Source: Leisingera aquimarina DSM 24565 (GTDB lineage Bacteria; Pseudomonadota; Alphaproteobacteria; Rhodobacterales; Rhodobacteraceae). Taken from it: a stretch of DNA of 64,000 nucleotides. The DNA is taken from the NCBI RefSeq assembly GCF_000473165.1, contig NZ_KI421504.1, positions 496,596 to 560,595 of the forward strand, in the 5' to 3' direction. A program made the translations under genes and the position numbers. The notes under the pieces are model-generated. The model did no database searches and was not told the DNA's origin. It saw nothing but the letters and a program-made list of their open reading frames with translations. Numbering within the stretch: the stretch's first letter is position 1; every line of letters starts with the position of its first letter. This document shows positions 1 to 9,581 of this stretch, piece by piece.

Positions 1-44
1 AAGAACCCGCCGCTGAAGAAAACGCAGAAGCCGCTTCCGAGTAA
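1..44 (+). CDS. C-terminal end of a gene starting before the window
   Basis: An open frame enters from the left edge and stops with TAA at 42-44. The last residues read EPAAEENAEAASE, an acidic Ala/Glu-rich tail. Such tails occur on several ribosomal and other proteins in this group, so the product cannot be named. A strong terminator follows 28 bp downstream, which supports a real gene end. Confidence 0.6.
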   Translation, partial: EPAAEENAEAASE

Positions 45-71
45 GGCCGGACTTTCCGGCAGCACGGCCAC

Positions 72-100
72 AAAGCCGCGGCATTTTCGCCGCGGCTTTT
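72..100 (+). terminator. Rho-independent terminator
   Basis: A 10-bp perfect GC-rich stem (AAGCCGCGGC at 73-82 against GCCGCGGCTT at 89-98) has a 6-nt loop and ends in a T run. It lies just after the upstream stop codon and before idi. Confidence 0.85.
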
Positions 101-195
101 CGCGTAATTGCTTTCGCAACCCGCAGACGTTAGCGGTAGGAGCCAGGCCATCGCAATTGCGGCAGGCCGGTCAGGGAAACCGTCACGGACACAGC

Positions 196-738
196 ATGAG
201 CCACATGATCCCCGCCTGGGTGAACGGCGATTTGACACCGGTTGACAAGCTCGCTGCGCATGAGCGCGGGCTGAAGCACAAGGCGGTATCCGTCTTTGTG
301 GTGAAAGGCGTGGAAATCCTGATGCAGCGCCGGGCGATGGGCAAGTACCACACGCCTGGCCTGTGGGCGAACACCTGCTGCACCCACCCGATGTGGGACG
401 AGCAGCCCTCCGCTTGTGCCGTGCGGCGGATGCAGGAGGAGCTGGGCCTGACGGGCCTCTATCCTGAGTTCCGCCACCACCTGGAATACCGCGCCGATGT
501 CGGAAATGGCCTGGTCGAGCATGAAGCCGTGGATGTGTTCCTGGCCCATGCGCACCGCCCCTTGAACATCACCCCCAACCCGGACGAAGTGATGGAGACC
601 CGCTGGGTCGATTACCATGACCTTCTGGCCGAAGTCAGCCGTCACCCGGAACGGTTCACGCCCTGGCTGAAAATCTATCTGCACAATTATGCCGATGTGA
701 TCTTTGGCCCCGACCTGATCATCGGCGGCCGACGCTGA
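196..738 (+). CDS. idi: Isopentenyl-diphosphate delta-isomerase (type 1)
   Basis: This Nudix-fold enzyme interconverts IPP and DMAPP in isoprenoid supply (quinones, carotenoids and bacteriochlorophyll in this group). The 180-residue frame shows the NTCCTHP segment with the active-site Cys, the RRAMGKYHTPGLWANT region, and a Nudix-type helix RRMQEELGL that supplies the acidic metal ligands. I chose ATG 196 (MSHMIPAW) over an upstream in-frame ATG at 157, because relatives start with a short M-x-x-M-I-P-A-W sequence. The gene stands alone between a terminator and a monooxygenase gene on the same strand. Confidence 0.9.
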   Translation: MSHMIPAWVNGDLTPVDKLAAHERGLKHKAVSVFVVKGVEILMQRRAMGKYHTPGLWANTCCTHPMWDEQPSACAVRRMQEELGLTGLYPEFRHHLEYRADVGNGLVEHEAVDVFLAHAHRPLNITPNPDEVMETRWVDYHDLLAEVSRHPERFTPWLKIYLHNYADVIFGPDLIIGGRR

Positions 739-816
739 CCGCTTACTCTTTCTGCCAGCTTGCCCCGCCCTGCGCGCCATGGTTATCTGTGCGCGCAATT
801 AGGGAGTGTACTTATT

Positions 817-2073
817 ATGCCCATCCTCATCGCAGGCGGCGGCATTGCGGGGCTGACGCTGGGGCTGACTTTGCATCAGATCGGGGTTCCCTTTCAAATT
901 TATGAGGCCGCGCGCGCGCTGAAACCGATGGGTGTTGGTATCAACCTGCAGCCCAACGCGGTGCGGGAGCTGTTTGATTTGGGGCTGGAGGCGGAGCTGG
1001 ACTCCATTGGTGTCCCGACCCGGCAGCTGGGGTTTTACAGCAAACTCGGCAAAACGATCTGGGAGGAGCCGCGCGGCACCCGCGCTGGCTATGCTTGGCC
1101 GCAGTATTCGGTACACCGCGGAGAACTGCAGATGATGCTCTACCGCGCACTGGCAGAACGTGCCGGGACGGACTGTTTTGAAACCGGCGCACGGGCGGCA
1201 GGGTTTGAGAATGCGGCAAAAGATGCCGCGCTGCTGCTGGCAGACGGGCGGCGGATCGAAGGATCGCTGGTGATCGGCGCGGATGGCATCCATTCCGCCC
1301 TGCGCGCGCAAATGGTGCCCGATGAGGGCGCGCCGATCTGGAACGGCCGCATCCTGTGGCGCGCAACTATCCGGGCGCCCGCCTTCAAGGGCGGCGCGGC
1401 GATGGCAATGATCGGTCACGATCACCTGCGGCTGGTGGCCTACCCGATCTCGGCGCCGGATGCCGGCGGCCGCGTCACCATGAACTGGATTGCGGAGAAG
1501 CGCTTTGACCCTTCCGCCCCCTGGCGCCGGGAAGACTGGAACCGGCCCGCTGACATCACTGAGTTCCTGCCCGATTTCGAAGCCTGGCGGTTTGATTGGA
1601 TCGACGTGCCCGCCCTGATCCGCGGTGCCGGGGCGGTCTATGAATACCCTATGGTGGACCGCAACCCGCTGGAGTGCTGGACGATCGGCAGTGTGACCCT
1701 GATGGGCGACGCCGCGCATCCGACTTACCCGGTGGGCTCCAACGGCGCCAGCCAGGCCATCATCGACGCGCGGGTGATCGGCGCACAGCTGCTGAAACAC
1801 GGGGAGAACGCTGGCGCTCTGCAAGCCTATGAAGCAGAAGTGCGCCCAGTGACGACGGCTGTAGGCCTGGCAAACCGCGCTGGCGGCGGACCGGACGGGG
1901 TGCTGCAGCGGGTCGAGGACCTCTGCGGTGGCGAATTCCAGAACATCAGCGAGGTGATTCCGCAGGCGGAACTGGCCGCCCATGCCGCCAAATACAAGTC
2001 CATTGCGGGCTTCTCCATCGAGGAGCTGAACGCGCGCGCCCCAACCATCCCGGCAGGCGCCCGCGTCAGCTAG
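817..2073 (+). CDS. FAD-dependent monooxygenase (PHBH fold)
   Basis: The 418-residue protein begins with a Rossmann GGGIAGL motif (residues 6-12) and has the FAD-ribityl motif LMGDAAHPTYPVGSNG near residue 300, as in aromatic-ring hydroxylases of the UbiH/salicylate hydroxylase class. Such enzymes use NAD(P)H and O2 to hydroxylate a substrate; here the substrate is unknown. ATG 817 is chosen because AGGGAGT sits about 10 bp upstream (801-807) and the protein then starts directly with the FAD fold. The gene lies 79 bp after idi on the same strand. A role in quinone or aromatic metabolism is possible but unproved. Confidence 0.8.
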   Translation: MPILIAGGGIAGLTLGLTLHQIGVPFQIYEAARALKPMGVGINLQPNAVRELFDLGLEAELDSIGVPTRQLGFYSKLGKTIWEEPRGTRAGYAWPQYSVHRGELQMMLYRALAERAGTDCFETGARAAGFENAAKDAALLLADGRRIEGSLVIGADGIHSALRAQMVPDEGAPIWNGRILWRATIRAPAFKGGAAMAMIGHDHLRLVAYPISAPDAGGRVTMNWIAEKRFDPSAPWRREDWNRPADITEFLPDFEAWRFDWIDVPALIRGAGAVYEYPMVDRNPLECWTIGSVTLMGDAAHPTYPVGSNGASQAIIDARVIGAQLLKHGENAGALQAYEAEVRPVTTAVGLANRAGGGPDGVLQRVEDLCGGEFQNISEVIPQAELAAHAAKYKSIAGFSIEELNARAPTIPAGARVS

Positions 2074-2079
2074 GGCACG

Positions 2080-2244
2080 CCCGCGGTCCGCCGCGGGTCA
2101 AGGGCGGCACAGCCGCCGTGCCGCAGGCACAGTTCACCCTTGACGCGCAGAAGGCCGGTCACACACTCGGCTAGGCGCGTCTAAGGGCAGGCCTGCCCTT
2201 AAACCGCTTCTCAGCAACAAGAGAACGCCGCGCTATGCGCGGCG
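2080..2244. repeat. Hairpins between convergent genes
   Basis: The 242-bp gap between the monooxygenase and glpK holds no gene. It contains three strong dyads: CCCGCGG/CCGCGGG (2080-2097), a perfect 20-bp palindrome TAAGGGCAGGCCTGCCCTTA (2182-2201), and CGCCGCGC/GCGCGGCG with a 3-nt loop (2226-2244). None has a clear T run. They probably act as two-way transcription barriers or mRNA ends. Confidence 0.5.
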
Positions 2245-2315
2245 CCACACCCAACTGTAAGGCGCATTCTGCGAATGCGGCAGAACAGGCGGGAGCCCCC
2301 GCCCTGCCCCTGTGA

Positions 2316-3806
2316 TTACACGCCAATCACCGCCTGCACCGCGCGCTGCCAGCGGGCATAGGCGGCCTCACGCGCCGCGGGCTGCATCAGCGGCGCGAAC
2401 TGGCGGTCAAGCTTCCAGGTGTCGGCAAACCCCGTCTGGTCCGGATAGATCCCGGCCCGCATGCCCGCCAGCCAGGCGGCGCCAAGTGCTGTGGTTTCCT
2501 GCATCACCGGGCGGTCGACGGCGGCACCCAGGATGTCCGATAGGCTTTGCATGGTCCAGTCGCTGGCGCTCATGCCGCCATCGACGCGCAGGGTCACGGT
2601 GTGGTGGCTGTCGTCCTCCCAGTCGGCGCGCATCGCCTCCCACAGATCGCGGGTCTGGTAGGCGACGCTTTGCAGCGCAGCGCGGGCAAATTCCGCCGGG
2701 CCGGAATTGCGGGTCAGGCCGAACATGCCGCCGCGGCATTCCGGCTCCCAAAAAGGCGCGCCAAGGCCGGTGAAGGCAGGCACCAGGATCACATCCTGGC
2801 CCGGATCGGTCCGCAGCGCCAGCTCGCCCGACTGCGACGCCTCTTCGATGATGCCCAGCCCGTCACGCAGCCATTGTACCGCAGCGCCAGCGATGAAGAT
2901 CGAGCCTTCCAGCGCATAGGTCGGCTTGCCGTCCAGCTGATAGGCGATGGTGGTCAGCATCCGGTTTTTCGACACCACGGGCGCGTCCCCGGTGTTCAGC
3001 AGCGCAAAGCAACCGGTTCCATAGGTGGATTTCATCATCCCCGGCTGGAAACAGGCCTGGCCGATGGTGGCCGCCTGCTGGTCGCCGGCCACGCCCAGGA
3101 TCGGGATCGCGCCGCCCAGGATTTCCGGATCAGTGGTGCCGAACTCCGCGGCACTGTCCTTCACCTCCGGCAGCATCTGCTGCGGCACGTCCAGCAAGTC
3201 GCTGATGGTGCGGCTCCAGCGGCCTTTGCGGATGTCATACATAAGCGTGCGCGCGGCATTCGTCGCGTCCGTCACGTGGGAGGCTCCGCCGGTCAGGCGC
3301 CAGATCAGGAAGCTGTCCACCGTCCCGAACAGCAGATCGCCCGCAGCGGACCGCTCCCGGGCGCCCGGAACGGTGTCGAGGATCCATTTCACCTTGGTGC
3401 CGGAGAAATAGGGATCAAGCAGCAGCCCGGTGCGGTCGGCCACCATCTCCTCGTGGCCTGCCTTGCGCAGTTCTTCGCAGATGGCGGCGGTGCGGCGGTC
3501 CTGCCAGACGATGGCATTGTGAATCGCCTTGCCGCTGGATTTGTCCCAGACCACCGTGGTTTCGCGTTGGTTGGTGATGCCAATACCCGCGATGTCCGCG
3601 GCAGAGACATCCAGCTCTGCCATCACCTTGCGGCAGACGGCGACGGTGGTCCCCCAGATCTCTTCCGGGTCATGCTCCACCCAGCCCGCCTGCGGGTAAT
3701 GCTGGGTGAACTCCTGCTGCGCGGTGCCCGCGACCCGCATTCCCGCATCAAACAGGATTGCCCGGGTCGACGTGGTGCCCTGATCAATTGCCAGAATATA
3801 GGTCAT
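2316..3806 (-). CDS. glpK: Glycerol kinase
   Basis: This FGGY-family kinase makes sn-glycerol 3-phosphate from glycerol and ATP in the cytosol. At 496 residues it has the family's usual length. The N-terminus [17 protein letters not shown] is the classical phosphate-binding start, DRRTAAIC lies near residue 100, and the C-terminal ATP-site segments ([11 protein letters not shown], then DGGMSASDW) are intact. GGAGGG lies just upstream of ATG 3806. No glpF or glpD is adjacent. Confidence 0.95.
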   Translation of the reverse strand: MTYILAIDQGTTSTRAILFDAGMRVAGTAQQEFTQHYPQAGWVEHDPEEIWGTTVAVCRKVMAELDVSAADIAGIGITNQRETTVVWDKSSGKAIHNAIVWQDRRTAAICEELRKAGHEEMVADRTGLLLDPYFSGTKVKWILDTVPGARERSAAGDLLFGTVDSFLIWRLTGGASHVTDATNAARTLMYDIRKGRWSRTISDLLDVPQQMLPEVKDSAAEFGTTDPEILGGAIPILGVAGDQQAATIGQACFQPGMMKSTYGTGCFALLNTGDAPVVSKNRMLTTIAYQLDGKPTYALEGSIFIAGAAVQWLRDGLGIIEEASQSGELALRTDPGQDVILVPAFTGLGAPFWEPECRGGMFGLTRNSGPAEFARAALQSVAYQTRDLWEAMRADWEDDSHHTVTLRVDGGMSASDWTMQSLSDILGAAVDRPVMQETTALGAAWLAGMRAGIYPDQTGFADTWKLDRQFAPLMQPAAREAAYARWQRAVQAVIGV

Positions 3807-3873
3807 CGGCTGCCCTCCAGTCTCCTCTGACCGGGGACAATAAACGCAAAGGTGCTACCGCTACCAGCCCCTA

Positions 3874-4746
3874 CTAATAATTTAGTTTCAAGACTTCGAT
3901 ATTGTCGATCAGACGGATGCCATCCATCCAGGCCGCCGCCAGCAGGCGAGCAGGACGGGTTGGAGTGTCCAGCGCCTCCAGCGTTTCGGCGCAGCGCAGG
4001 TCGAAATATTCCACGTCGCCGAATCCCGCCTCTGCCAGCGCCTGGCGCGCGGCGGCCTCAAGCGGTGCCCAGGGGCTTCCCGCCGAAGCCTTGACGGCGG
4101 CCTCGCGCATTGCCGCATTCAGCGCCGCGGCCTTGGCCAGCCCGTCCTTTGGCAGCAGCAGATTGCGCGAGGACATCGCCAGCCCGGAAGCTTCCCGCAC
4201 GGTTGGACAGCCGACCACCTCGATCGGGATGTCCAGATCCCGCGCCATGCGGGTCACCACCATCAGCTGCTGGTAGTCCTTCTGGCCAAAGAACGCTTTG
4301 TCGGCGCTGGTCTGCAGGAACAGCTTGGCGACCACCGTTGCCACTCCGTCGAAATGGCCTGGGCGGAAGGGGCCTTCCATCACGTCCGTGATGCTGCCGC
4401 CGACCAGGACGTTGGTGGCATAGCCGTCCGGGTAGATCTGGTCCGGGTCCGGAACATAGATCAGATCAACCCCCAGATGGGCGAGCTTTTGCGCGTCGTC
4501 AGTTTCGGTCCGGGGATAATTCTCCAGATCTTCCGGCTTGTTGAACTGCTTTGGATTCACGAAGATTGTCACGATCACCCGGTCGCAGGCCTGTTTGGCC
4601 GCTTCGGCCAGCGACAGATGGCCCGCATGCAGCGCACCCATGGTCGGCACCAACCCGATGGTTTCGCCGGCTCGGCGCCATTCGGCTGTCTTGGCGCGCA
4701 AATCAGACAGGCGGCGCAGGATCGGAGCAGTCATTTCGGAGGTCAT
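3874..4746 (-). CDS. panC: Pantothenate synthetase
   Basis: The enzyme joins pantoate and beta-alanine with ATP to make pantothenate, the vitamin B5 precursor of CoA. The 290-residue protein carries the HIGH-like motif [13 protein letters not shown], the FVNPKQF segment, GQKDYQQL and the [10 protein letters not shown] signature of the family. Its start overlaps the panB stop by 4 bp (ATGA, 4743-4746), so the two are translationally coupled and form a panBC operon read leftward. Confidence 0.96.
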   Translation of the reverse strand: MTSEMTAPILRRLSDLRAKTAEWRRAGETIGLVPTMGALHAGHLSLAEAAKQACDRVIVTIFVNPKQFNKPEDLENYPRTETDDAQKLAHLGVDLIYVPDPDQIYPDGYATNVLVGGSITDVMEGPFRPGHFDGVATVVAKLFLQTSADKAFFGQKDYQQLMVVTRMARDLDIPIEVVGCPTVREASGLAMSSRNLLLPKDGLAKAAALNAAMREAAVKASAGSPWAPLEAAARQALAEAGFGDVEYFDLRCAETLEALDTPTRPARLLAAAWMDGIRLIDNIEVLKLNY

Positions 4747-5573
4747 CCTTTGGAAGGCGCCTGATCGGCAAACACATGCTCTGCCGCAGGGAAAGAGCGC
4801 GCCCGCACTTCAGCAGCGTATTCGGCGATGCCTGCTTCGGCCAGCGGGCCAAGGTCAGCGTAGCGTTTCACGAATTTCGGTTTGAAGGCGGTGAAGAAGC
4901 CCAGCATGTCGTCAACCACCAGGATCTGCCCGTCGCAGCCGGCACTGGCACCGATGCCGATGGTGGGAATCGCGACCTCGGCGGTGATCTTGTCGGCCAG
5001 TTTCTGCGGCACCTTCTCCAGCACCACCGAAAACGCCCCGGCGTCGGCCACCGCGCGGGCATCCGCCAGCACGGCCTCTGCCTGCGTATCGCGGCCCTGC
5101 ACCTTGTAGCCGCCCAGGGTGTTGATCGACTGCGGCGTCAAGCCGATATGCGCCATCACCGGGATGCCGCGCTTGACCAGGAAGCGGATGGTCTCTGCCA
5201 TCTCGACGCCGCCCTCCAGCTTGACCGCGGCGCAGCCGGTTTCCGCCATCAGCCGGGCGGCATTGCGGAAGGCTTGCTGCGGGCTTTCCTCGTATGCGGC
5301 AAAGGGCATGTCGATGACCAGCATCGCCTGTTCCAGGCCGCGCGCCACCGCCTGGCCGTGCAGGATCATCATCTCCATGGTGACACCCAGGGTCGAAGTC
5401 AGCCCGTGCAGCACCATGCCGACGCTGTCGCCGACCAGCACAAAATCGCAATGCTTGTCCATCAGCCGCGCCATCGGCGTGGTATAGGCCGTCAGGCTCA
5501 CCAACGGGGTGCTGCCCTTGCGGGCCCGGATGTCTTCGGCGTTGGGCGCCTGTTTCTTGGCTGTTGCGCTCAT
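4743..5573 (-). CDS. panB: 3-methyl-2-oxobutanoate hydroxymethyltransferase
   Basis: This is the first committed step of pantothenate synthesis: it transfers a hydroxymethyl group from methylene-tetrahydrofolate to alpha-ketoisovalerate. The 276-residue TIM barrel shows [13 protein letters not shown] near the N-terminus (metal-binding Asp), [24 protein letters not shown] and [14 protein letters not shown], all diagnostic. It is coupled to panC by a 4-bp overlap. The upstream gap to 5738 holds promoters for both directions. Confidence 0.96.
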   Translation of the reverse strand: MSATAKKQAPNAEDIRARKGSTPLVSLTAYTTPMARLMDKHCDFVLVGDSVGMVLHGLTSTLGVTMEMMILHGQAVARGLEQAMLVIDMPFAAYEESPQQAFRNAARLMAETGCAAVKLEGGVEMAETIRFLVKRGIPVMAHIGLTPQSINTLGGYKVQGRDTQAEAVLADARAVADAGAFSVVLEKVPQKLADKITAEVAIPTIGIGASAGCDGQILVVDDMLGFFTAFKPKFVKRYADLGPLAEAGIAEYAAEVRARSFPAAEHVFADQAPSKG

Positions 5574-5675
5574 GGCTTCCTGTCCGCAGTTCGAATAGCG
5601 CCCGGATTACCAATTAACGCCGCGTGCTTCCAGTGCGCGAAATGCCGCCCGGCCTTGATTACGCTCGGGAAACAG

Positions 5676-5689
5676 GGAAACTCGTTTCC
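5676..5689. promoter_or_regulatory. Palindrome upstream of ABC binding-protein gene
   Basis: A perfect GGAAAC-TC-GTTTCC dyad is centred about 55 bp upstream of the binding-protein start. Its place and symmetry suggest an operator for a dimeric repressor. No matching regulator gene is nearby, so the function is inference. Confidence 0.35.
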
Positions 5690-5737
5690 AATAGGCGCCA
5701 TTTTCAGGCCCGCAGATTACACACAGGGAGATTTCAG

Positions 5738-7216
5738 ATGGCCTTCAGAACCTTTGCAGTAGCCGCCAGTTCCGCGCTGGCGCTGATGGCGGGCAGCGCC
5801 TGGGCCAAGGACGGCGTCACGATCGGCCTGCAGCTGGAGCCGCCGCACCTGGACCCGACCAGCGCTGCGGCGCAGGCCATCGACTCGGTGGTCTACAGCA
5901 ACATCTTCGAAGGGCTGACCCGGTTCATGGGCGATGGCTCCGTGGTGCCGGGGCTGGCGGAAAGCTGGGAAATTTCCGGGGACGGCACCGTCTATACCTT
6001 CAAGCTGCGCGAGGGGGTGCGTTTCCATGACGGCAGCACGATGGATGCAGAAGATGTGAAATTCTCGCTCGACCGCGCCCGGGGGGAAGACAGCACCAAC
6101 GCGCAAAAGGCGCTGTTTGAGGGGATCACGGCCGTGAATGCGGTGGACCCGCAGACCGTGCAGATCACGCTGGACGCGCCGAACGGCAGCCTTCTGTTCA
6201 ACCTCGCCTGGGGTGATGCGGTGATCGTGGCGCCGGAAAGCATCGACGGCATCAAGACCGATCCCGTCGGTACCGGCGCCTATACCTTCCAGGAGTGGGT
6301 GCAGGGCGACCGCATCACGCTGGCGCGCAATCCGGAGTACTGGGGCGATCAGCCCGCGCTGGCATCTGCCACTTTCAAATTCATATCCGACCCGACCGCT
6401 GCCTTTGCCGCGATGATGGCGGAGGATATCGACGCCTTCGACAACTTCCCGGCGCCGGAGAACCTGCCACAGTTCGAGGCCGACCCGCGGTTCCAGGTCC
6501 TTGTAGGCTCTACTGAAGGGGAAACGATCCTTTCGACCAACAACAAGCAGCCCCCTTTTGACGATGTGCGCGTGCGCCAGGCGCTGGCCCATGCCATCGA
6601 CCGGCAATCCATCATCGACGGTGCCATGTTTGGTTACGGCACCCCGATCGGGACGCATTTTGCACCGCACAACCCGGCTTACAGGGATCTGACCGGCCAC
6701 TCTGCCCATGACCCGGACAAGGCCAGGGCGCTGCTGGCCGAAGCGGGCTTTGCCGATGGCTTCGAGACCACCCTGCACCTGCCGCCGCCCTCTTATGCCC
6801 GCCGCGGCGGCGAGATTGTCGCCGCGCAATTGGCCACCGTGGGGATCAAGGCTGAGATCATCAACGTGGAATGGGCGCAATGGCTGGAAAGCGTGTTCCG
6901 CGGCAAAAGCTTTGGCCTGACCATCATCAGCCATACCGAGCCGATGGATATCGGCATCTATGCCCGGCCCGAGTATTACTTTCAGTATGACAGCAAACAA
7001 TTTCAGGAGCTGATGGCCAAGCTGAACGCGACCACCGATCCGGAGGCCCGCACCGCGATCCTGCAGGAAGCGCAGGAGAAAATTTCGGCAGATTACGTCA
7101 ACGGCTACCTGTTCCAGCTGGCCAAGCTGGGCGTGGCCAAGGCGGGGCTGCAGGGATTGTGGGAGAACGCGCCCACCGCCGCCATCGACCTGAGCGCGCT
7201 GAGCTGGGCGGAATAG
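5738..7216 (+). CDS. ABC transporter periplasmic binding protein, peptide/nickel family
   Basis: The 492-residue extracellular solute-binding protein (family 5, DppA/OppA type) has a Sec signal peptide ending AGSAWA-KD (cleavage near residue 20). The mature protein starts with GVTIGLQLEPPHLDPT and has the family pattern VVYSNIFEGLTRF...LAESWEISGDGTVYTFKLR. ATG 5738 is chosen because CAGGGAG lies 7 bp upstream and the signal peptide follows directly. Its permeases and ATPase lie downstream at 8634-11982, separated by a gene on the opposite strand. Substrate unknown; the neighbours suggest an acetylated amine or short peptide. Confidence 0.88.
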   Translation: MAFRTFAVAASSALALMAGSAWAKDGVTIGLQLEPPHLDPTSAAAQAIDSVVYSNIFEGLTRFMGDGSVVPGLAESWEISGDGTVYTFKLREGVRFHDGSTMDAEDVKFSLDRARGEDSTNAQKALFEGITAVNAVDPQTVQITLDAPNGSLLFNLAWGDAVIVAPESIDGIKTDPVGTGAYTFQEWVQGDRITLARNPEYWGDQPALASATFKFISDPTAAFAAMMAEDIDAFDNFPAPENLPQFEADPRFQVLVGSTEGETILSTNNKQPPFDDVRVRQALAHAIDRQSIIDGAMFGYGTPIGTHFAPHNPAYRDLTGHSAHDPDKARALLAEAGFADGFETTLHLPPPSYARRGGEIVAAQLATVGIKAEIINVEWAQWLESVFRGKSFGLTIISHTEPMDIGIYARPEYYFQYDSKQFQELMAKLNATTDPEARTAILQEAQEKISADYVNGYLFQLAKLGVAKAGLQGLWENAPTAAIDLSALSWAE

Positions 7217-7235
7217 ACCCAGCTTGCAACTGATC

Positions 7236-7255
7236 GCCCGGCCGGCAGGCCGGGC
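7236..7255. terminator. Hairpin between convergent genes
   Basis: GCCCGGCC-GGCA-GGCCGGGC is a perfect 8-bp stem 20 bp after the binding-protein stop and before the oppositely oriented deacetylase gene. There is no T run, so it may be an mRNA-stabilising or Rho-assisted end. Confidence 0.5.
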
Positions 7256-7353
7256 AGCGCCCGGACCGCCCCCGTCAAACCAAAGGTTTGCATCCGGCAA
7301 AACGGGGAGGGCGCATCCGCCCCCTCCCAGGCTCGGGCGCTGCCTTCAACGCA

Positions 7354-8472
7354 TCACAGCCCGCGTCTTTCCCGCAGATACGCCACCCGCTCCCGGATTT
7401 CCGTCCGTACTTCCCCGCCGCGCGGCTGATCGCGCAGCGTGGTGAACCAATGCTCAGGCGGGTTTCGGCCCATGCGGTTGCCGTTGAACTCCAGCCCGCG
7501 CAGCACATCCTGACCGGCCGCAGGCAGGTGCTCCGGCACATCAAACCCGTTCAGCGCGGCCCAGACCCCGGTCCAAAGCCGCCCCACCGACCAGGGGTTA
7601 TAGCCGCCCCCGCCGAGCACCAGATACCGCGGCGCCATCCCCATCAGCGCCCGCACCACCGCCCAATGCGCATTGTTCGACAGATCCAGATGCGGCAGCG
7701 GATCCTCTGTCACAGCATCCGCCCCGCATTGCAGCACGATGGCATCCGGCGCAAAACCCTCCACCGCGGGCAGAATCAGCGCGTCGCGGATATGGGCCAT
7801 CTCATCATCGTTGAAACTACGCGGCACTGGCATGTTCAGGGCCGAGCCGCCCGCGTCCTCCGTCAGGGTGCCCGTCTTGGGCCAGAGGTTCTCCTCATGC
7901 ACCGAGATCATCAGCACGTCCCTGTCGCCGGCAAAGCCATGCTCCACCCCGTCGGAATGATGCGCGTCAATGTCCACATAGGCGATCCGCTGCGCGCCAT
8001 GATGGCGCAGCGACAGCATCGCCAGCACCGGATCGTTCAGATAGCAAAAGCCGTTGGCCCGGTCCGGCATCCCGTGATGAGTGCCGCCCGCCGGATTGTA
8101 GACGATGCCGCCGCTTGCCAGCAGCTCCCCCGCCAGGATCGACCCGCCCGCGGCGGTGGCAGGGCGGCGGAAGATTTCCGGGAACACCGGGTTTGATATG
8201 GTGCCCAGGTGATGCCGGGTGCGCACTTCTGCGCTTACCTCCTGCGCCGCCTCCGCCGCCTGCAGCGCGGCGATGTATTCGACCGTGTGCCAGGCGGTCA
8301 GCGCTGTTGGCTTGGCACGGGGGGAATTCACATAGACCTGGTCCGGCAGCCAGCCCAGCGCGCGAGAGAGGTCCATCACGGTCGACACCCGCGGCACCCG
8401 CAAGGGATGGGTACGGCCATAGGAAGAGCCGCGGTATATTTCTGATCCGATGAACAGGGGGCGGGACAGCAT
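7354..8472 (-). CDS. HDAC-family zinc amidohydrolase (AcuC/acetylpolyamine deacetylase-like)
   Basis: The 372-residue protein is a class I/II histone-deacetylase fold. The catalytic elements are intact: PAGGTHHGM (His-His dyad), DIDAHHSDG (zinc Asp and His), QCGADAVTED (zinc Asp), and GGGGYNPW (transition-state Tyr). Bacterial members remove acetyl groups from acetylpolyamines, proteins or other N-acetyl amines; AcuC is the closest common label. It sits on the minus strand inside an otherwise rightward transporter-GNAT-aldehyde dehydrogenase cluster, which fits uptake and deacetylation of an N-acetylated amine. That role is inference. Confidence 0.82.
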   Translation of the reverse strand: MLSRPLFIGSEIYRGSSYGRTHPLRVPRVSTVMDLSRALGWLPDQVYVNSPRAKPTALTAWHTVEYIAALQAAEAAQEVSAEVRTRHHLGTISNPVFPEIFRRPATAAGGSILAGELLASGGIVYNPAGGTHHGMPDRANGFCYLNDPVLAMLSLRHHGAQRIAYVDIDAHHSDGVEHGFAGDRDVLMISVHEENLWPKTGTLTEDAGGSALNMPVPRSFNDDEMAHIRDALILPAVEGFAPDAIVLQCGADAVTEDPLPHLDLSNNAHWAVVRALMGMAPRYLVLGGGGYNPWSVGRLWTGVWAALNGFDVPEHLPAAGQDVLRGLEFNGNRMGRNPPEHWFTTLRDQPRGGEVRTEIRERVAYLRERRGL

Positions 8473-8633
8473 GGCTCAGTGATAGCCGGTTTCGAACAGA
8501 TGCCAAAGGTGCTGCGGTCCGTTTCCGCAGGCAAGCGGCCAAGCCTTTGACGTTGAGCATTTTTGCCCGGCAGCTCCGGATTCCCTCCACCGCCCACTGG
8601 ACCCGCCCGCCCCGCACTCCTAACGTGGCAGCC

Positions 8634-9581
8634 ATGCTGCGTTATGCCCTGAAGCGCCTGTTGTCACTGATCCTCAGCCTGGCCGTTGCCTCGCTGGTGA
8701 TCTTCCTCGTGGTGGAGGTTGCGCCGGGCGATCCGGCCTCCTTCATGCTGGGGGTCAATGCACAGCCCGATACTATCGCCGCGCTGCGGGCAGAGCTGGG
8801 GCTGGATCAGGGAAAGCTGGCCCGCTACCTCAGCTGGGCTGCGGGCATGCTGAGCGGAGATTTCGGCACATCCTACACCTACCGCACGCCGGTTGCCGGG
8901 ATGATCGCAGACCGGCTGTGGGTGTCGCTGCCGCTGGCGCTATATGCGCTGACGCTGTCCACCCTGATTGCCTTTCCGGCCGGCATCTACGCCGCCGCCC
9001 GCCGCGGCAAGCCGGGCGATTTAGCGGTGATGGGCGCAACCCAGCTGGGCGTCGCAATGCCGAATTTCTGGTTTGCGATGATGCTTGTGCTGATCTTTGC
9101 CATCAACCTGCGCTGGTTCGGCGCCGGCGGGTTTCCGGGCTGGGACACCGGGCTTTGGGCGGGCCTTCATGCGCTCACCCTGCCCGCGATTGCACTGGCG
9201 CTGCCGCAGGCGGCGATCCTGACTCGTGTGATGCGCTCTGCCCTTCTGGACATTCTGGGCGAGGATTTCATGCGCACTGCCCGCGCCAAGGGGCTTTCAC
9301 GCCGCCAGGCGCTGTGGCGGCACGGGGTACGCAACGCTTTGATCCCGGTGCTGACCATCATCGGCCTGCAGTTTTCCTTCCTGCTGGCAGGCGCCATCAT
9401 CATTGAACAGGTCTTCTATCTGCCCGGCCTCGGGCGGCTGGTGTTCCAGGCGATCTCCTCGCGCGATCTGATCGTGGTGGAGTCGGTGGTGATGCTGCTG
9501 GTCTTTGCCGTCATTACGGTGAATTTCCTGGTAGATCTCGCCTATGCGCTGGTCGACCCGCGCCTCAGGAGCCGGACATGA
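8634..9581 (+). CDS. ABC transporter permease, DppB-like
   Basis: The 315-residue inner-membrane permease has an N-terminal membrane helix (LLSLILSLAVASLVIFLVVE), the DppB-type APGDPASFMLG segment, and the EAA loop LSRRQALWRHGVRNALIP that contacts the ATPase. ATG 8634 is chosen because the helix then begins at once, as in relatives. It overlaps the next permease by 4 bp (ATGA). It is part of the set with the binding protein at 5738. Confidence 0.92.
   Translation: MLRYALKRLLSLILSLAVASLVIFLVVEVAPGDPASFMLGVNAQPDTIAALRAELGLDQGKLARYLSWAAGMLSGDFGTSYTYRTPVAGMIADRLWVSLPLALYALTLSTLIAFPAGIYAAARRGKPGDLAVMGATQLGVAMPNFWFAMMLVLIFAINLRWFGAGGFPGWDTGLWAGLHALTLPAIALALPQAAILTRVMRSALLDILGEDFMRTARAKGLSRRQALWRHGVRNALIPVLTIIGLQFSFLLAGAIIIEQVFYLPGLGRLVFQAISSRDLIVVESVVMLLVFAVITVNFLVDLAYALVDPRLRSRT

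Noticed and set aside
799-1983. Long minus-strand open frame opposite the FAD monooxygenase (and similar long antisense frames opposite glpK, panB, soxA, napA and others)
   Set aside because: High-GC codon bias creates long frames on the opposite strand. These have no motifs or ribosome sites, and the plus-strand products are clear family members.
4743-5737. Riboswitch upstream of panB
   Set aside because: The leader is short, and I see no conserved aptamer-like structure in the 160-bp divergent gap.
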